Source: Treponema sp. (GTDB taxonomy: Bacteria; Spirochaetota; Spirochaetia; Treponematales; Breznakiellaceae). Taken from it: a stretch of 41,367 nt of DNA. Each line of letters starts with the position of its first letter. The stretch's first letter is position 1. Of this stretch, positions 12,076 through 21,020 are shown piece by piece. The stretch is taken from NCBI GenBank assembly GCA_009780855.1, contig WQZG01000024.1, positions 1-41,367 on the forward strand. The letters are read 5' to 3'. The position numbers and the translations under genes are program-made. The notes below the pieces were generated by a model. The model had not been told where the DNA came from and made no database searches. It saw only the letters and a program-made list of their open reading frames with translations.

Positions 12076-12085
12076 GGAGTTTAAC

Positions 12086-13069
12086 ATGGACACAGTACTG
12101 GTATTGTTTGAAACAAACGATGAATTCCGCAGGGAAGCAGCCGGAATTTTCAAAGGTTATGAAGTTATTTACGGGGAAAAAAATGACACATCAGATGTCA
12201 GCACGGAAACAGCCAAAAACATAACCGTAATTTTTGGCAATCCAAAGGCGGATTTTCTCAAACTCTGCCCCCGTTTAAAATGGATTCAGCTTGGGAGCGC
12301 CGGCGCAAACGGTTTTATAGACGGCGAACTGAACAAGAATGTTCTTCTGACATGCGCGTCCGGCTGTTACGGGCACGCGGTATCCGAACATATGACCGCG
12401 ATGACTTTGGCGCTTATGAAGAATCTTCATCTTTACCGCGACGCGCAGTCTGCCCAAATATGGCAGAGCCGCGGCAGGATTAAAAGCATCCAGGGATCAA
12501 CGGTTGTAATCGTCGGTATAGGGGATATAGGTTCAGGTTATGCCCGGCGCATGAAGGCCCTTGGCTGCTATACTATCGGCGTGGATATTCTGCCGTATAA
12601 AAAACCGGATTATCTTGATGAACTTCTGTCCATTCAGAAACTGGACGATGCGCTGGGCCGCGCCGATGTCGCCGCGCTTGCCGTACCAGGTACAAAACAT
12701 ACCGCCGGCCTTATGGGAAAACACCAGTTCGCCAAAATCAGGCGCGGGGCGATTTTAATAAACGCCTGCCGCGGCATTGTAGTTGATACCGAAGCACTCT
12801 GCGGCGCCATTGAATCAGGTGTCCTTGGAGGAGCCGGGCTTGATGTAACCGATCCCGAACCGCTTCCTCCCGGGCACAAACTCTGGAAATTTGAAAATGT
12901 TATAATAACACCGCACGCAGCCGGCGGCAGGCATCTGCAGCAGACAGCCGATTACATAATGCAGCTTTTCCTAAGGAACGCGCGCAGTTTCCTGCAGTCC
13001 GGACCGATGGAGAGTCTTGTTGACTTTGAAACAGGATACCGCATTCCGGATAAAGCTTTACTTTGTTAA
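12086..13069 (+). CDS. D-isomer-specific 2-hydroxyacid dehydrogenase
   Basis: A 327-residue NAD-dependent dehydrogenase of the D-2-hydroxyacid (GhrA/GyaR-like) family. The Rossmann motif is GIGDIG at 144-149, with Asp167 (GVDI) at the end of the next strand, which favours NAD(H) over NADP(H). The catalytic triad is Arg229 (NACRGIVVD), Glu258 (DVTDPEPLP) and His277 (TPHAAGG). The start is the ATG at 12086 with an AAGGAG site ending 6 nt before it; a longer in-frame reading overlaps mutS and is rejected. It is the last gene of the plus-strand operon and meets the sugar-acid operon tail to tail. It might reduce hydroxypyruvate or glyoxylate. A link to the neighbouring hexarate pathway is a guess. 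Confidence 0.88.
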   Translation: MDTVLVLFETNDEFRREAAGIFKGYEVIYGEKNDTSDVSTETAKNITVIFGNPKADFLKLCPRLKWIQLGSAGANGFIDGELNKNVLLTCASGCYGHAVSEHMTAMTLALMKNLHLYRDAQSAQIWQSRGRIKSIQGSTVVIVGIGDIGSGYARRMKALGCYTIGVDILPYKKPDYLDELLSIQKLDDALGRADVAALAVPGTKHTAGLMGKHQFAKIRRGAILINACRGIVVDTEALCGAIESGVLGGAGLDVTDPEPLPPGHKLWKFENVIITPHAAGGRHLQQTADYIMQLFLRNARSFLQSGPMESLVDFETGYRIPDKALLC

Positions 13070-13082
13070 CCAAAAAAAATTA

Positions 13083-14201
13083 TTATTGGTCAGCATAAAA
13101 TTTTTTTGCGCCGCTGTAGATAGCGGCGATATTCTGTGCCGGGACGTCTTTTTGAATACAGTGCGCCGGGGAAAGGATATATCCCTGCGTGCCCATAATC
13201 GAAAGGATTTTTTTGACTTCGTATTCCACTGCCTCAGGCTGCGCGTACGGGAGCAGCTTCTGGGTATCAACGCCGCCCCAAAAAACCATCATGCTTCCGT
13301 AATCTTTTTTTAAGCGTTCAGGTTCCATCATATAAGTTCCGGGCTGGATCGGATTTAGTATATCAACCCCGCATTTTTTAAGATCCGGTATAAGCGAATA
13401 AACGCTTCCGCAGGTATGATGTTCGTAGAATGCCGCGGTATATTTTTTTGTATGCGCAATGCGTTCAGCAAAATACGGCGCGATAAATTCATTAAACATT
13501 GCCGCAGAAACAAAAGTTCCGGTCTGCATACCAAAGTCATCGCCGGAACTGGTACAGTCGATCCAGGGCCCAAGTTCGCTGTAATAAATTTCTATGACTT
13601 CCTTTTGGTAATTCAGTATGCGTTTGGAAAAAGCGTGGACCAGCTCCGGCTCCGCGGCCATGCGGTAAAGGTAATCGTCAAAACCAAAAAGCCAGCATCC
13701 GATTTCAAAAACACCCAGAACCGGATGGGCGGCTATTACAGCGTAATCGGTTTCCTCATGCAGGCGCCTGGCCTGTTCTCCCCACGCGCATATTTGTCTG
13801 CGGTCAATATCTGATGCCCTAGGCATTGGGTAGGCCAGCATTTGATCGATGGTTGCATCCCTTAGCGGATTAAAACAAATTTCGAAATGGCCGTTTATTT
13901 CCCTCTGGCCAATACCGTAACTGTTGTAATGAATACCGCCTTCAACCCGGTTATGCACGGTTTTGGGAGTCGCCATTCCGCCGGCCATGCGCGTATCAAT
14001 GTCAAAAAATTTAAGTATGCGTTCATCAATCGGGAAACTGCCCTGATCCGCTCCGGTAAAGCCCAGGTAATTTTTAAGCGCCTCTGTAGTCTGCGGGTAA
14101 TCGATCAGGGTTTGGGGGCAGCCGCAGAGATCAAAAACGGCCCTGTCCGCTGCCTGATGGCTTGCAGCCAGTTTAAACCGCTGCCGGTGCGTCATGCGCA
14201 T
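13083..14201 (-). CDS. UROD-fold zinc methyltransferase-like protein (MtaA/CmuA type)
   Basis: A 372-residue member of the uroporphyrinogen decarboxylase fold family. It is unlikely to be HemE itself: it sits at the end of a sugar-acid operon and carries the zinc-ligand pattern of corrinoid/thiol methyltransferases. That pattern is H262-T-C264 (YEHHTCGS) and a later Cys348 in SPAHCIQKDVPAQNI, which lines up with the 'PGCG..P..TP.ENI' motif of MtaA-type enzymes. The likely role is transfer of a methyl group between a small donor or corrinoid and a thiol; the true substrate is unknown and no corrinoid protein is nearby. An AAGGAT ribosome binding site precedes the start, 8 nt after the GH2 gene. 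The family call is firm, the activity inferred. Confidence 0.8.
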   Translation of the reverse strand: MRMTHRQRFKLAASHQAADRAVFDLCGCPQTLIDYPQTTEALKNYLGFTGADQGSFPIDERILKFFDIDTRMAGGMATPKTVHNRVEGGIHYNSYGIGQREINGHFEICFNPLRDATIDQMLAYPMPRASDIDRRQICAWGEQARRLHEETDYAVIAAHPVLGVFEIGCWLFGFDDYLYRMAAEPELVHAFSKRILNYQKEVIEIYYSELGPWIDCTSSGDDFGMQTGTFVSAAMFNEFIAPYFAERIAHTKKYTAAFYEHHTCGSVYSLIPDLKKCGVDILNPIQPGTYMMEPERLKKDYGSMMVFWGGVDTQKLLPYAQPEAVEYEVKKILSIMGTQGYILSPAHCIQKDVPAQNIAAIYSGAKKFYADQ

Positions 14202-14209
14202 GTCTATCC

Positions 14210-16654
14210 TTATTCAAAAATTTCATTGTAAATAGAACCGTATTCTTTCTTTAAAAAATCCCGGTAAATAGATAATTCAAACGGAGGATTCCCGGCAAGG
14301 TAATGATTGGCGCCGCTGTATGCTGCATCGGTACATTCCCACTCAATAAGGTAAATCTTTTTTTCTCCCTGGCTGTACGGGACGCTGTCAATTTCAAAAA
14401 TCCCCTGATCCGGACAGGAGGATTTTCCGCACAGAACAATATCACCGGATTCAAAGTCCTTGACTTTATAGCTGAATTCCAGGTTTCCGGCTCCTGACAG
14501 GTTTGAAGCTGTAAGTGTCAGCTTCCAGTTTTTGGGTTCGGTAAATGTCAGCAGGAGGGGCTTCTGGCTTTGCCGTAAAAAATTAAAGGCGAGTTTTTTA
14601 TTGTAAAAATAATCCGCGACCGCGTCGCTGAACTGCGGCCAGCAGTCGATTAAGTTCCACCAGATAATTCCGGAACGGTGAGGCTGGGTGCGGAACAATT
14701 CAACAAAAAATTTTTTCGCCTCGGCCTGGGAAATCTGGCTTGCAAGAACAAAGTCACTGCATTCCTGCGGGATGGCCGAGAACAGTTCCCCAATCTGGCT
14801 GGCCATTAATTCGATGCGGTAAACATAATTGCCTTCCGCGCTGGTTTCCGGAGACGCCGCGTGAACAATCCATTCATCATTGACTGCGCCTGTTTGGCTG
14901 TCCTTCCAGGGCCAGATTTTTTGCGGCGATAAAAAGCGTCTCATTGATTTTAACGACACCGATCCATGGTAACCGATTTCACTTGCAAAATGGCACAGCG
15001 AGTTTTTGTAGAAATCGCTTTTAAAATAATCCCTTGGCCCCCAGAGGTGGTTTTCCGCGAGGTTCCCGTGCTCAAGTTTCCAGGCGTCAGTGTCAACAAA
15101 AGGCGAACTGGGAAGGTAGGGCCGGGCCGGGTCCTCGTTGTAAACAGCGTCCGGCAAAACTTCCCTTGTAATCCGGTTAAGGTTGGGGTCCCTGCCAAAC
15201 CCGTCATGTTTATGCCCCTGATCGCATTCGTTGTCCCCGGACCAGAGTATTATTGAAGGATGCTGCCGCAGCTGCCTTATAACACTGACGGCCTCATCAA
15301 ACATGACCTTTTTAAATTCATCATCTGTGGGGTAGATGCCGCATGCCATCGCGAAATCCTGCCAGACCATAATTCCCATCTCGTCACATTTTTGATAGAA
15401 CAGCGGGTCTTCGTAAATATTTCCTCCCCAGCAGCGCACTGCATTGCAGCCGATGTCATCAAGGAGTTTCATTATCTGCGGAATCCTTTCCCTGTCCCGG
15501 GAATGGAAAGAGTCAGCAGGCACCCAGTTGGTACCCATAATAAAAACCTTTTGGCCGTTAACCAAAAAATGGAAAGCTCCGCTGTGCAGGGTATCGGTGG
15601 TTCCGGTCCGCACCAGTTTTACAGTCCTGAATCCGGTTTTTGTTTTATAACTGTCAACGGCTTTTCCGTTTTTTAAAAGACGTATTTCGATATCATAAAG
15701 ATTGGGCCTGCCGTAATTCTTTGGCTGCCATAAAAAAGCGTTCTGAATGTCAAACCTTATTTTCCCTGCGGTAAACCAGACTTTTGATGATTGTAAAAAT
15801 TCACTTTCCCCGCATTTACCGCTTATGGAAACCGTATAATCACAGGCGCGGTTATTGCCTATATCAATTTCGTAAAACAGTTCGGCTTTGACCGTCCTTC
15901 TGTGCGGATCTGTGCTTACGGTCATAAGGTAACATTGTTTAAAACTTTCCGGCGGACGAAGGTAAATTCCTGCGCTCCGGTAAATTCCTGCGGAAACAAG
16001 CCTGGGCGTAATGTCCCATCCGAACATGGACGGCGCCTTGCGCAGGCGCAGACACTCGTAATTGTATTTTTGGTGTTTATTGCCTGCAGAAACTTTATTT
16101 TTTCGGGCCTCAAGAACGCATGGCAGTATGTGTATTACCAGGGAGTTCTCTCCGTTAACAAGGCCCCCGGCGTTTATGCGGTGGGTGACAAACATATTTT
16201 CTGTGTGCGCCAGAAACCTGCCGTTAAGGTAAATGTCGGCGATAGTATCAATTCCCTCAAAAACCAGTTCCGGAATTGTGCTCCCGGACGCGGGGCCTCC
16301 TGACGAGGCGCTCCCGGACGCGGCGCCTTCATGGATTATACCCGGCGCCGTTTTATAATTAAATTTTTTTGCGTATATGACGTGGCAGTCTTCCCATTCG
16401 GACATTAACAATGCGTTATTCGCATAAAACGGATCCGGAATTATACCGGCCCTTTCCAGGTCTATCTCAAAGTTGCCTGGTACCGCTGCGTCAATGAGCC
16501 AGCAGCCATCGCCGTCCCTGCCGCCGTTGTTCCGGCTGCCCGCGTTAATTACTTCATCGTAAGCGCCGGAGAAAGCCATTTTCTCAAAATTATTTTGGCG
16601 GATAACCAGAAGCTTCCAGTTCCCGTCCAGGGATTGATCAATTTTATTGTCCAT
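14210..16654 (-). CDS. Glycoside hydrolase family 2 beta-mannosidase
   Basis: An 814-residue cytoplasmic enzyme (no signal peptide) that removes terminal beta-mannose from oligosaccharides. The order is as in GH2 mannosidases: N-terminal jelly roll (SLDGNWKL ... VPGNFEIDLERAGIIPDPFYANN), immunoglobulin-like domain, then the TIM barrel (FLVNGQKVFIMGTNWVPADSF). The acid/base Glu476 lies in ILWSGDNECDQ and the nucleophile Glu559 in FASEIGYHG. The ligand motif WGGNIYEDPLFYQKCDEMGI, followed by MVWQDF, is characteristic of beta-mannosidases. An AGGAG site precedes the ATG. A Gly/Ala/Ser-rich insertion (about residues 106-123), encoded by a GC-rich imperfect repeat, interrupts the first domain. It lies between the sulfatase and the methyltransferase, suggesting joint turnover of a substituted glycan. 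Confidence 0.93.
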   Translation of the reverse strand: MDNKIDQSLDGNWKLLVIRQNNFEKMAFSGAYDEVINAGSRNNGGRDGDGCWLIDAAVPGNFEIDLERAGIIPDPFYANNALLMSEWEDCHVIYAKKFNYKTAPGIIHEGAASGSASSGGPASGSTIPELVFEGIDTIADIYLNGRFLAHTENMFVTHRINAGGLVNGENSLVIHILPCVLEARKNKVSAGNKHQKYNYECLRLRKAPSMFGWDITPRLVSAGIYRSAGIYLRPPESFKQCYLMTVSTDPHRRTVKAELFYEIDIGNNRACDYTVSISGKCGESEFLQSSKVWFTAGKIRFDIQNAFLWQPKNYGRPNLYDIEIRLLKNGKAVDSYKTKTGFRTVKLVRTGTTDTLHSGAFHFLVNGQKVFIMGTNWVPADSFHSRDRERIPQIMKLLDDIGCNAVRCWGGNIYEDPLFYQKCDEMGIMVWQDFAMACGIYPTDDEFKKVMFDEAVSVIRQLRQHPSIILWSGDNECDQGHKHDGFGRDPNLNRITREVLPDAVYNEDPARPYLPSSPFVDTDAWKLEHGNLAENHLWGPRDYFKSDFYKNSLCHFASEIGYHGSVSLKSMRRFLSPQKIWPWKDSQTGAVNDEWIVHAASPETSAEGNYVYRIELMASQIGELFSAIPQECSDFVLASQISQAEAKKFFVELFRTQPHRSGIIWWNLIDCWPQFSDAVADYFYNKKLAFNFLRQSQKPLLLTFTEPKNWKLTLTASNLSGAGNLEFSYKVKDFESGDIVLCGKSSCPDQGIFEIDSVPYSQGEKKIYLIEWECTDAAYSGANHYLAGNPPFELSIYRDFLKKEYGSIYNEIFE

Positions 16655-16699
16655 TTTTTCTCCTGAAATATTATCGTATGCGGCAAATGCGTGTCAGCG

Positions 16700-18184
16700 T
16701 TACCTGCCGTGGGTGTAGCGGAATTTATCCGGAAAAACCGGCGAGTAATCCCAGCTTATACCGCGGGCCTTGTTTGCTTCCCTTACTATCGCGCGGCGTT
16801 TTCTGCTTTGTTCCAGATACTCCTGGACTTGTCCCGGTGAAAACCTGGCAAGCAAAAGATTTTTCAATTGATTTTCTGTTTCCGCGTATTCCTGCAGGCC
16901 GCTCAGGTTTTTCCTTTCCCCCGGATCGGCAATTACATTAAATAGTTGTGTCTCGTGCTTATAAATATAGGTGTATTTAAAATTGTCTTTCCTTATCATA
17001 AAGCACGGCCACATAACGCCTTCCCCATGGTACTCGCTGTAAATTTCACGTGCGATCGCGGGCGCGCCCAGATATTGCATCAGGCTCACAGCGTCATTTG
17101 CAGGCGCGTCAGGGCGCCTGGCGCCGGCAAGGTCAATCATCGTCTCTCCGATATCAAGCAGCGAACATGGTTCTTTGATTATTGTTCCGGAATGGTTTTT
17201 GTCCGGGAAACACATGATAAGAGGTATACGCGATGACCATTCGTAGAAGCAGCGTTTCTGGACCATGCCGCGTTCACCCAGCATATCGCCGTGATCGCTT
17301 GTAAAAATCACAACGGTATTTTTTTCAAGTCCGGTATTCTTTAGAATTTCAAGCAGCTCTCCTATCTTGTCGTCAATGTAGGTTGTCAATGCGGCGTAAC
17401 AACGCCTTAGCTCCAAAAGGCCTTCTGGTTTTGTAATGTCATATTTATCAAGCCGGTGGAAATTTTCGGCAAGTGATTTATCCATAAAGGTTTTTTCATC
17501 ATCGCCGTACTCAAGCGGGCGCGGTATTTCCATTTTTACATCAGCATACTTATCGTAATATTTTTTTGGCGGCCAGAACGGATCGTGCGGGTGGTGGTAG
17601 GAAACACAGAGGCAGAAAGGTTTTTCCTGCGGTCTCTTTGGCACCATTCCGTAAAGATATTCTTTTGCGCGGAACTGTGTTTCTTCATCGTAATTAATAT
17701 AGGAACTCCACTCTGCAGGATGACATAATTCTTTTGTATAATTTATTGCGTTGCCCCACGGATCCTGCATCAGCCTGGTTTCTTTATTCAGAAATTTTGG
17801 AAGCCAGGAATAGTCGGCCGGGTAGCTGTCTGTTGTCAGTCTTTTATCCAGGCCGTGCATCTGGTCAGGGCCGATAAAATGCATTTTACCGGTAAGTACA
17901 GTATCGTAACCTGCAAGAGACAGATAATGGGCCCAGGTCGGTTCTTCGCTGGAAAATGCGTGACCGTTGTCAAAGCAGCCCAGGTCATATGTATATTTGC
18001 CGGTCATAAAACTGGCCCTCGCCGGCGTGCACAGCGGGTTGGGGGAGTAGGCCGCGTCAAACCTGATGCCGGCAGAGCACAGTTTATCAAGGTTCGGTGT
18101 AATGACTTGTTTGTTACCGTAAGCGCCGACCATAAAAGGAGTAAGCTGATCGGCCATTATTATTAAAAAATTAGGTTTATCCAT
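16700..18184 (-). CDS. Type I sulfatase, choline-sulfatase (BetC)-like
   Basis: A 494-residue cytoplasmic sulfatase. The formylglycine signature C52-T-P-A-R56 (LCTPARASFMTGKY) marks a cysteine-type sulfatase that must be activated by a formylglycine-generating enzyme or anSME; none is encoded in this window. The metal-site residues lie in MADQLTPF and TSDHGDMLGERG. Similarity to choline sulfatases is recognised by several BetC-like stretches: MADQLTPF, GAYG...TPNLD, SGKMHF-type (TGKMHFIGPDQMHGLDKRLT) and HHPHDPFWPP, with the C-terminal WDYSP. Substrate could still be a sulfated sugar, since the neighbours are glycan and sugar-acid genes. It follows dapA by 19 nt and precedes the mannosidase by 45 nt in one operon. 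Confidence 0.85.
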   Translation of the reverse strand: MDKPNFLIIMADQLTPFMVGAYGNKQVITPNLDKLCSAGIRFDAAYSPNPLCTPARASFMTGKYTYDLGCFDNGHAFSSEEPTWAHYLSLAGYDTVLTGKMHFIGPDQMHGLDKRLTTDSYPADYSWLPKFLNKETRLMQDPWGNAINYTKELCHPAEWSSYINYDEETQFRAKEYLYGMVPKRPQEKPFCLCVSYHHPHDPFWPPKKYYDKYADVKMEIPRPLEYGDDEKTFMDKSLAENFHRLDKYDITKPEGLLELRRCYAALTTYIDDKIGELLEILKNTGLEKNTVVIFTSDHGDMLGERGMVQKRCFYEWSSRIPLIMCFPDKNHSGTIIKEPCSLLDIGETMIDLAGARRPDAPANDAVSLMQYLGAPAIAREIYSEYHGEGVMWPCFMIRKDNFKYTYIYKHETQLFNVIADPGERKNLSGLQEYAETENQLKNLLLARFSPGQVQEYLEQSRKRRAIVREANKARGISWDYSPVFPDKFRYTHGR

Positions 18185-18203
18185 TTTACAGCCCCGCTTT
18201 AAT

Positions 18204-19115
18204 TTACAGCTGCGCGCTGCTTAGCAGCCCTGCTTTCTCCAGCTCCCTGCGCATATTTTCAATCTGGGCGGGCGGCGAACATTTATTTGGTAAAAACGGA
18301 TTGCCCACATTGCGGCCAATCAGGTTGGCATAGTCTTTGGCGGCAACCGGGAAACTGGATTTATCCATGGCAAGCCTTATGGGATTAAGTAAAAATTGCG
18401 CCTCCAGTGAACCTTTATAATTGCCTTCCATAAATTTTTTATATATTGAACAAACCGGGCCGGGTAAAAAATTAGCTGTTGTGCAAACCGCTCCGGCGGC
18501 TCCGGCTGCCAGCGATGAATAAATCAATGTATCCTTGCCGGCGAAAACTTTAAAATTTACATCCCGGTTCGTGCGGATAAATTCCATGGTCTCTGTCATA
18601 TCGCCGCTTGAGTCCTTGATGCCGCAGATATTCGGTACAGTATGCGCGAGTTTTTCAACCAAAGCCTGGGATAAAGGATAGCCGGTTCTGCCGGGATTGT
18701 TGTAGACTAACACGGGTGATTGCGTGACCGCACACGCAATAGTTTTAAAGTGTTCAAATAATTCATCATCGTTTGGTTTTAAAAACATGGGCGGCAATAC
18801 TGAAACGCCCTGCGCTCCTGCGCTTAGACCAAGACCTGCAAGGCGTACGCATTTACTTGTCCTTATGGCCCCGATCCCCATATATACCGGGATCCGGCCC
18901 TTTACCTGGCCAATAATTATTTTCAGTATAACCCGCATCTCGTCTTCTTCGAGCATGTAGAATTCGGAGTTTGAACCAAAGGCAAGGATTCCGTTAATGC
19001 CGCCTGCAATCATAAATTCTATATGATCGCGCAGCGCGCCTTCGTTTATTTTTTCTTCTTCGGTAATCGGAGTAATAATGGGCGGGATAATTCCCCTGAT
19101 AAAATCAGTATTCAT
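18204..19115 (-). CDS. DapA-family pyruvate aldolase / dehydratase (probable keto-deoxy sugar-acid aldolase)
   Basis: A 303-residue class I aldolase-fold (TIM barrel) protein. The Schiff-base lysine is K167 (CGIKDSSGD), the catalytic tyrosine Y138 in VYNNPGRTGY, with the carboxylate-binding Arg143. The pyruvate-binding loop reads GSNSEF (residues 47-52) instead of the usual GTTGE or GSTGE. Since gudD and garD in the same locus make 5-keto-4-deoxy-D-glucarate, the simplest role is its cleavage to pyruvate plus tartronate semialdehyde, or its dehydration/decarboxylation. The YNNPGRTG motif fits aldolases and DHDPS better than KdgD dehydratases. A biosynthetic DHDPS role is less likely given the neighbours. 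There is no ribosome binding site, but TATAAT boxes lie 12 nt upstream. Confidence 0.85.
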   Translation of the reverse strand: MNTDFIRGIIPPIITPITEEEKINEGALRDHIEFMIAGGINGILAFGSNSEFYMLEEDEMRVILKIIIGQVKGRIPVYMGIGAIRTSKCVRLAGLGLSAGAQGVSVLPPMFLKPNDDELFEHFKTIACAVTQSPVLVYNNPGRTGYPLSQALVEKLAHTVPNICGIKDSSGDMTETMEFIRTNRDVNFKVFAGKDTLIYSSLAAGAAGAVCTTANFLPGPVCSIYKKFMEGNYKGSLEAQFLLNPIRLAMDKSSFPVAAKDYANLIGRNVGNPFLPNKCSPPAQIENMRRELEKAGLLSSAQL

Positions 19116-19122
19116 GATAATA

Positions 19123-19133
19123 ATTATATTATA
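19123..19133 (-). promoter_or_regulatory. Possible internal -10 boxes upstream of dapA
   Basis: On the minus strand two overlapping TATAAT hexamers (19133-19128 and 19128-19123) precede the dapA ATG at 19115. There is no convincing -35 box and no Shine-Dalgarno sequence. A secondary promoter giving a very short leader is possible, but the AT-rich gap alone could produce this by chance. Confidence 0.25.
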
Positions 19134-19143
19134 GTACCGTAAT

Positions 19144-19980
19144 TTACACTACCATTCCGACACCATTCCCGCGGCTTGCCCTGTCAAGGGCCCTTTCAAA
19201 AACCAAAATACCGGCCAGCATGGAAAATAAGGCAAAACAAAAAACCACAAGCAGATCACTGCGCACAGCCGGGTTTTCCAGTCCCTGTCCGTTGAGCATG
19301 ACCAGCCGCAATCCCTGCATCGCGTAAGTATGGGGAATAAGGCGGGAAATAAATACGAGTCCGGCGGGCAGAACTGTCAGCGGATAATAAATACCGGAGA
19401 ATATCCTGGCAAGTACATCAACCAGCCAGGTAAAAGGTTCCCTTCCCTGTTTTACTTCCAGATTAAAAAAATTACCCGCGCCCAAAAGCCCAAGGCCAAG
19501 ACAGGTAAATATAAAACATAAATAAAAACAGACAAGCGGTATTATAGAAATATTGGAATTTATTTTTACACCGGCGAATACAATTGCCGCGATCAAAACC
19601 GCCGCCTGGATAATAAGCTGGAAAAAAAATGTCCAGATAAAACGTCCGCAAATAAAAGCCCATATTCCCCTGGGAGAAGCGTTATAAACTTCCAGCCGTT
19701 TATCCCAAAACGCGGTGTTAATACTGGCGAACGGGAGGTTAAGTATTGCCGATGAGTTCTGGAAAAAAACAACCCCGATTATCATATAGGAAACAAAGTC
19801 TCCGCCGTAGCCTGCCAGCGAAGACGCGGCGTAATCTTTGAGAAAAAGCGACACAAAAAACCACATTCCGGCGGAGACAAAACTTTGAATTACGGCAAGA
19901 ACAAAATTTGACGGGTAAAAACGCAGGGCCCTGTATTCCAGCCTGGCAAATGACAGGGCGGATTTAATAAAAGAAATCAT
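19144..19980 (-). CDS. ABC-2 type transporter permease (second of pair)
   Basis: A 278-residue integral membrane protein with about six hydrophobic segments (for example LAVIQSFVSAGMWFFVSLFL, LIIQAAVLIAAIVF, IIPLVCFYLCFIFTCLGLGLLGAG, LLVVFCFALFSMLAGILVF). It carries the ABC-2 motif GIYYPLTVLPAGLVFISRLIPHTYA, almost the same as in the permease at 21011, so the two are paralogues likely to form a heterodimer. Its ATG overlaps the stop of the ATPase at 19977 (ATGA), which gives tight coupling. ABC-2 permeases usually export lipids, polysaccharides or drugs; the cargo is unknown. It is the last of four exporter genes, 28 nt before dapA. Confidence 0.88.
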   Translation of the reverse strand: MISFIKSALSFARLEYRALRFYPSNFVLAVIQSFVSAGMWFFVSLFLKDYAASSLAGYGGDFVSYMIIGVVFFQNSSAILNLPFASINTAFWDKRLEVYNASPRGIWAFICGRFIWTFFFQLIIQAAVLIAAIVFAGVKINSNISIIPLVCFYLCFIFTCLGLGLLGAGNFFNLEVKQGREPFTWLVDVLARIFSGIYYPLTVLPAGLVFISRLIPHTYAMQGLRLVMLNGQGLENPAVRSDLLVVFCFALFSMLAGILVFERALDRASRGNGVGMVV

Positions 19981-21020
19981 GCGCCGCCCCCACAGGAAGC
20001 GCCGCCGCCCGGAGATATACCGCCCCCCACAGATGCGCCGCTTTCTGAGGCGGCTCCGATAGCATCCATAAAAATATCTTCCAGTGTAGGTTCAATGGTT
20101 TCCATGCTGTTTATCTGCACGCCGTTATCAAGCAGGCATTTTAATATAAAGTTAAGATGGGTTTTTAATTCGGCAGCCTGAATAACCAGAGCGCCGCTTT
20201 TGTTTCCGGCCGGCTGCAAATCCGCGGTAATTACAAACGGCTGCGCTTTTAATGCGCCGGCAGGGAATGTATCCAGGCCGCTGCCCCTGACAATCAGTTC
20301 ATCATAACGTTTGAGATCATGGCGCAGATTTTCCACAGTTCCGCAGCTTTTGATTTTTCCCTTATGCATTATGGCGACGCGTCCGCAAAGTTCTTCCGCC
20401 TCAAAAATATAATGGGTAGTAAGTATAATTGTAGTCCCGAATTCCGCGTTGATTTTTTTTACAAGACCGCGGACTGTTTCCGCGCCGGCAGCGTCAAGTT
20501 TTACAGTAGGTTCATCAAGAAACAGAATGGGATTATATACAAGGAGAGAACGCGCGATGGCCAGCTTTTGCCTGTTCCCGGCAGATATGCTCATGGGCCA
20601 GTGGTTTTCGTATTTTTTTAAATTAAGAAATAACAGCATGCCATCAATGCGTTTTTTTCTTTGGGATTTTTCCAGGTTGTATACAACGGCCCAGAATTCC
20701 AGATTTTGGCGCACAGTCAGATTATTGTCAGTCCCTATGTCGGCAGTAGGCGCGACCAGGCTAACCTTGCTCCGTATAATTTTGTGATCGCGGTAAATAT
20801 CATAATCAAGAACAGTTCCGCGGCCGCTGTCAGGTTCCAGGAGCCCGGCCATTATCTTGATAAGGGTAGTCTTGCCGGCCCCGTTGCTTCCCAGCAGCCC
20901 AAAAATTTCCCCCTGCTTAATTGAGAGGCTCACATTGTTAACCGCGCAAAAAGGTTCTTTTGTTTTTTTTACCTTATATGTTTTAATGATATTCTGCAGT
21001 TCGATTATATTTACTGCCAT
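19977..21020 (-). CDS. ABC transporter ATP-binding protein (second of pair)
   Basis: A 347-residue ATPase of the ABC-2 exporter. It shows Walker A GSNGAGKTTL, signature SISAGNRQKLAIAR, Walker B ILFLDEPTVKLDA and the switch histidine in ILTTHY. The usual Q-loop glutamine is absent: the segment after Walker A reads VSLVAPTADIGTDNNLTVRQNL. A C-terminal domain of about 100 residues follows. The protein ends in a Gly/Ala/Ser-rich tail of about 24 residues (SESGASVGGGISPGGGASCG and a short rest) that is not part of the ABC fold. The gene overlaps permeases on both sides by 4-10 nt, so all four exporter genes are coupled. Confidence 0.92.
   Translation of the reverse strand: MAVNIIELQNIIKTYKVKKTKEPFCAVNNVSLSIKQGEIFGLLGSNGAGKTTLIKIMAGLLEPDSGRGTVLDYDIYRDHKIIRSKVSLVAPTADIGTDNNLTVRQNLEFWAVVYNLEKSQRKKRIDGMLLFLNLKKYENHWPMSISAGNRQKLAIARSLLVYNPILFLDEPTVKLDAAGAETVRGLVKKINAEFGTTIILTTHYIFEAEELCGRVAIMHKGKIKSCGTVENLRHDLKRYDELIVRGSGLDTFPAGALKAQPFVITADLQPAGNKSGALVIQAAELKTHLNFILKCLLDNGVQINSMETIEPTLEDIFMDAIGAASESGASVGGGISPGGGASCGGGA

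Noticed and set aside
18204-19115. Biosynthetic dihydrodipicolinate synthase (lysine pathway)
   Set aside because: The genomic setting is sugar-acid catabolism and the pyruvate loop (GSNSEF) departs from the DHDPS motif; not fully excluded.
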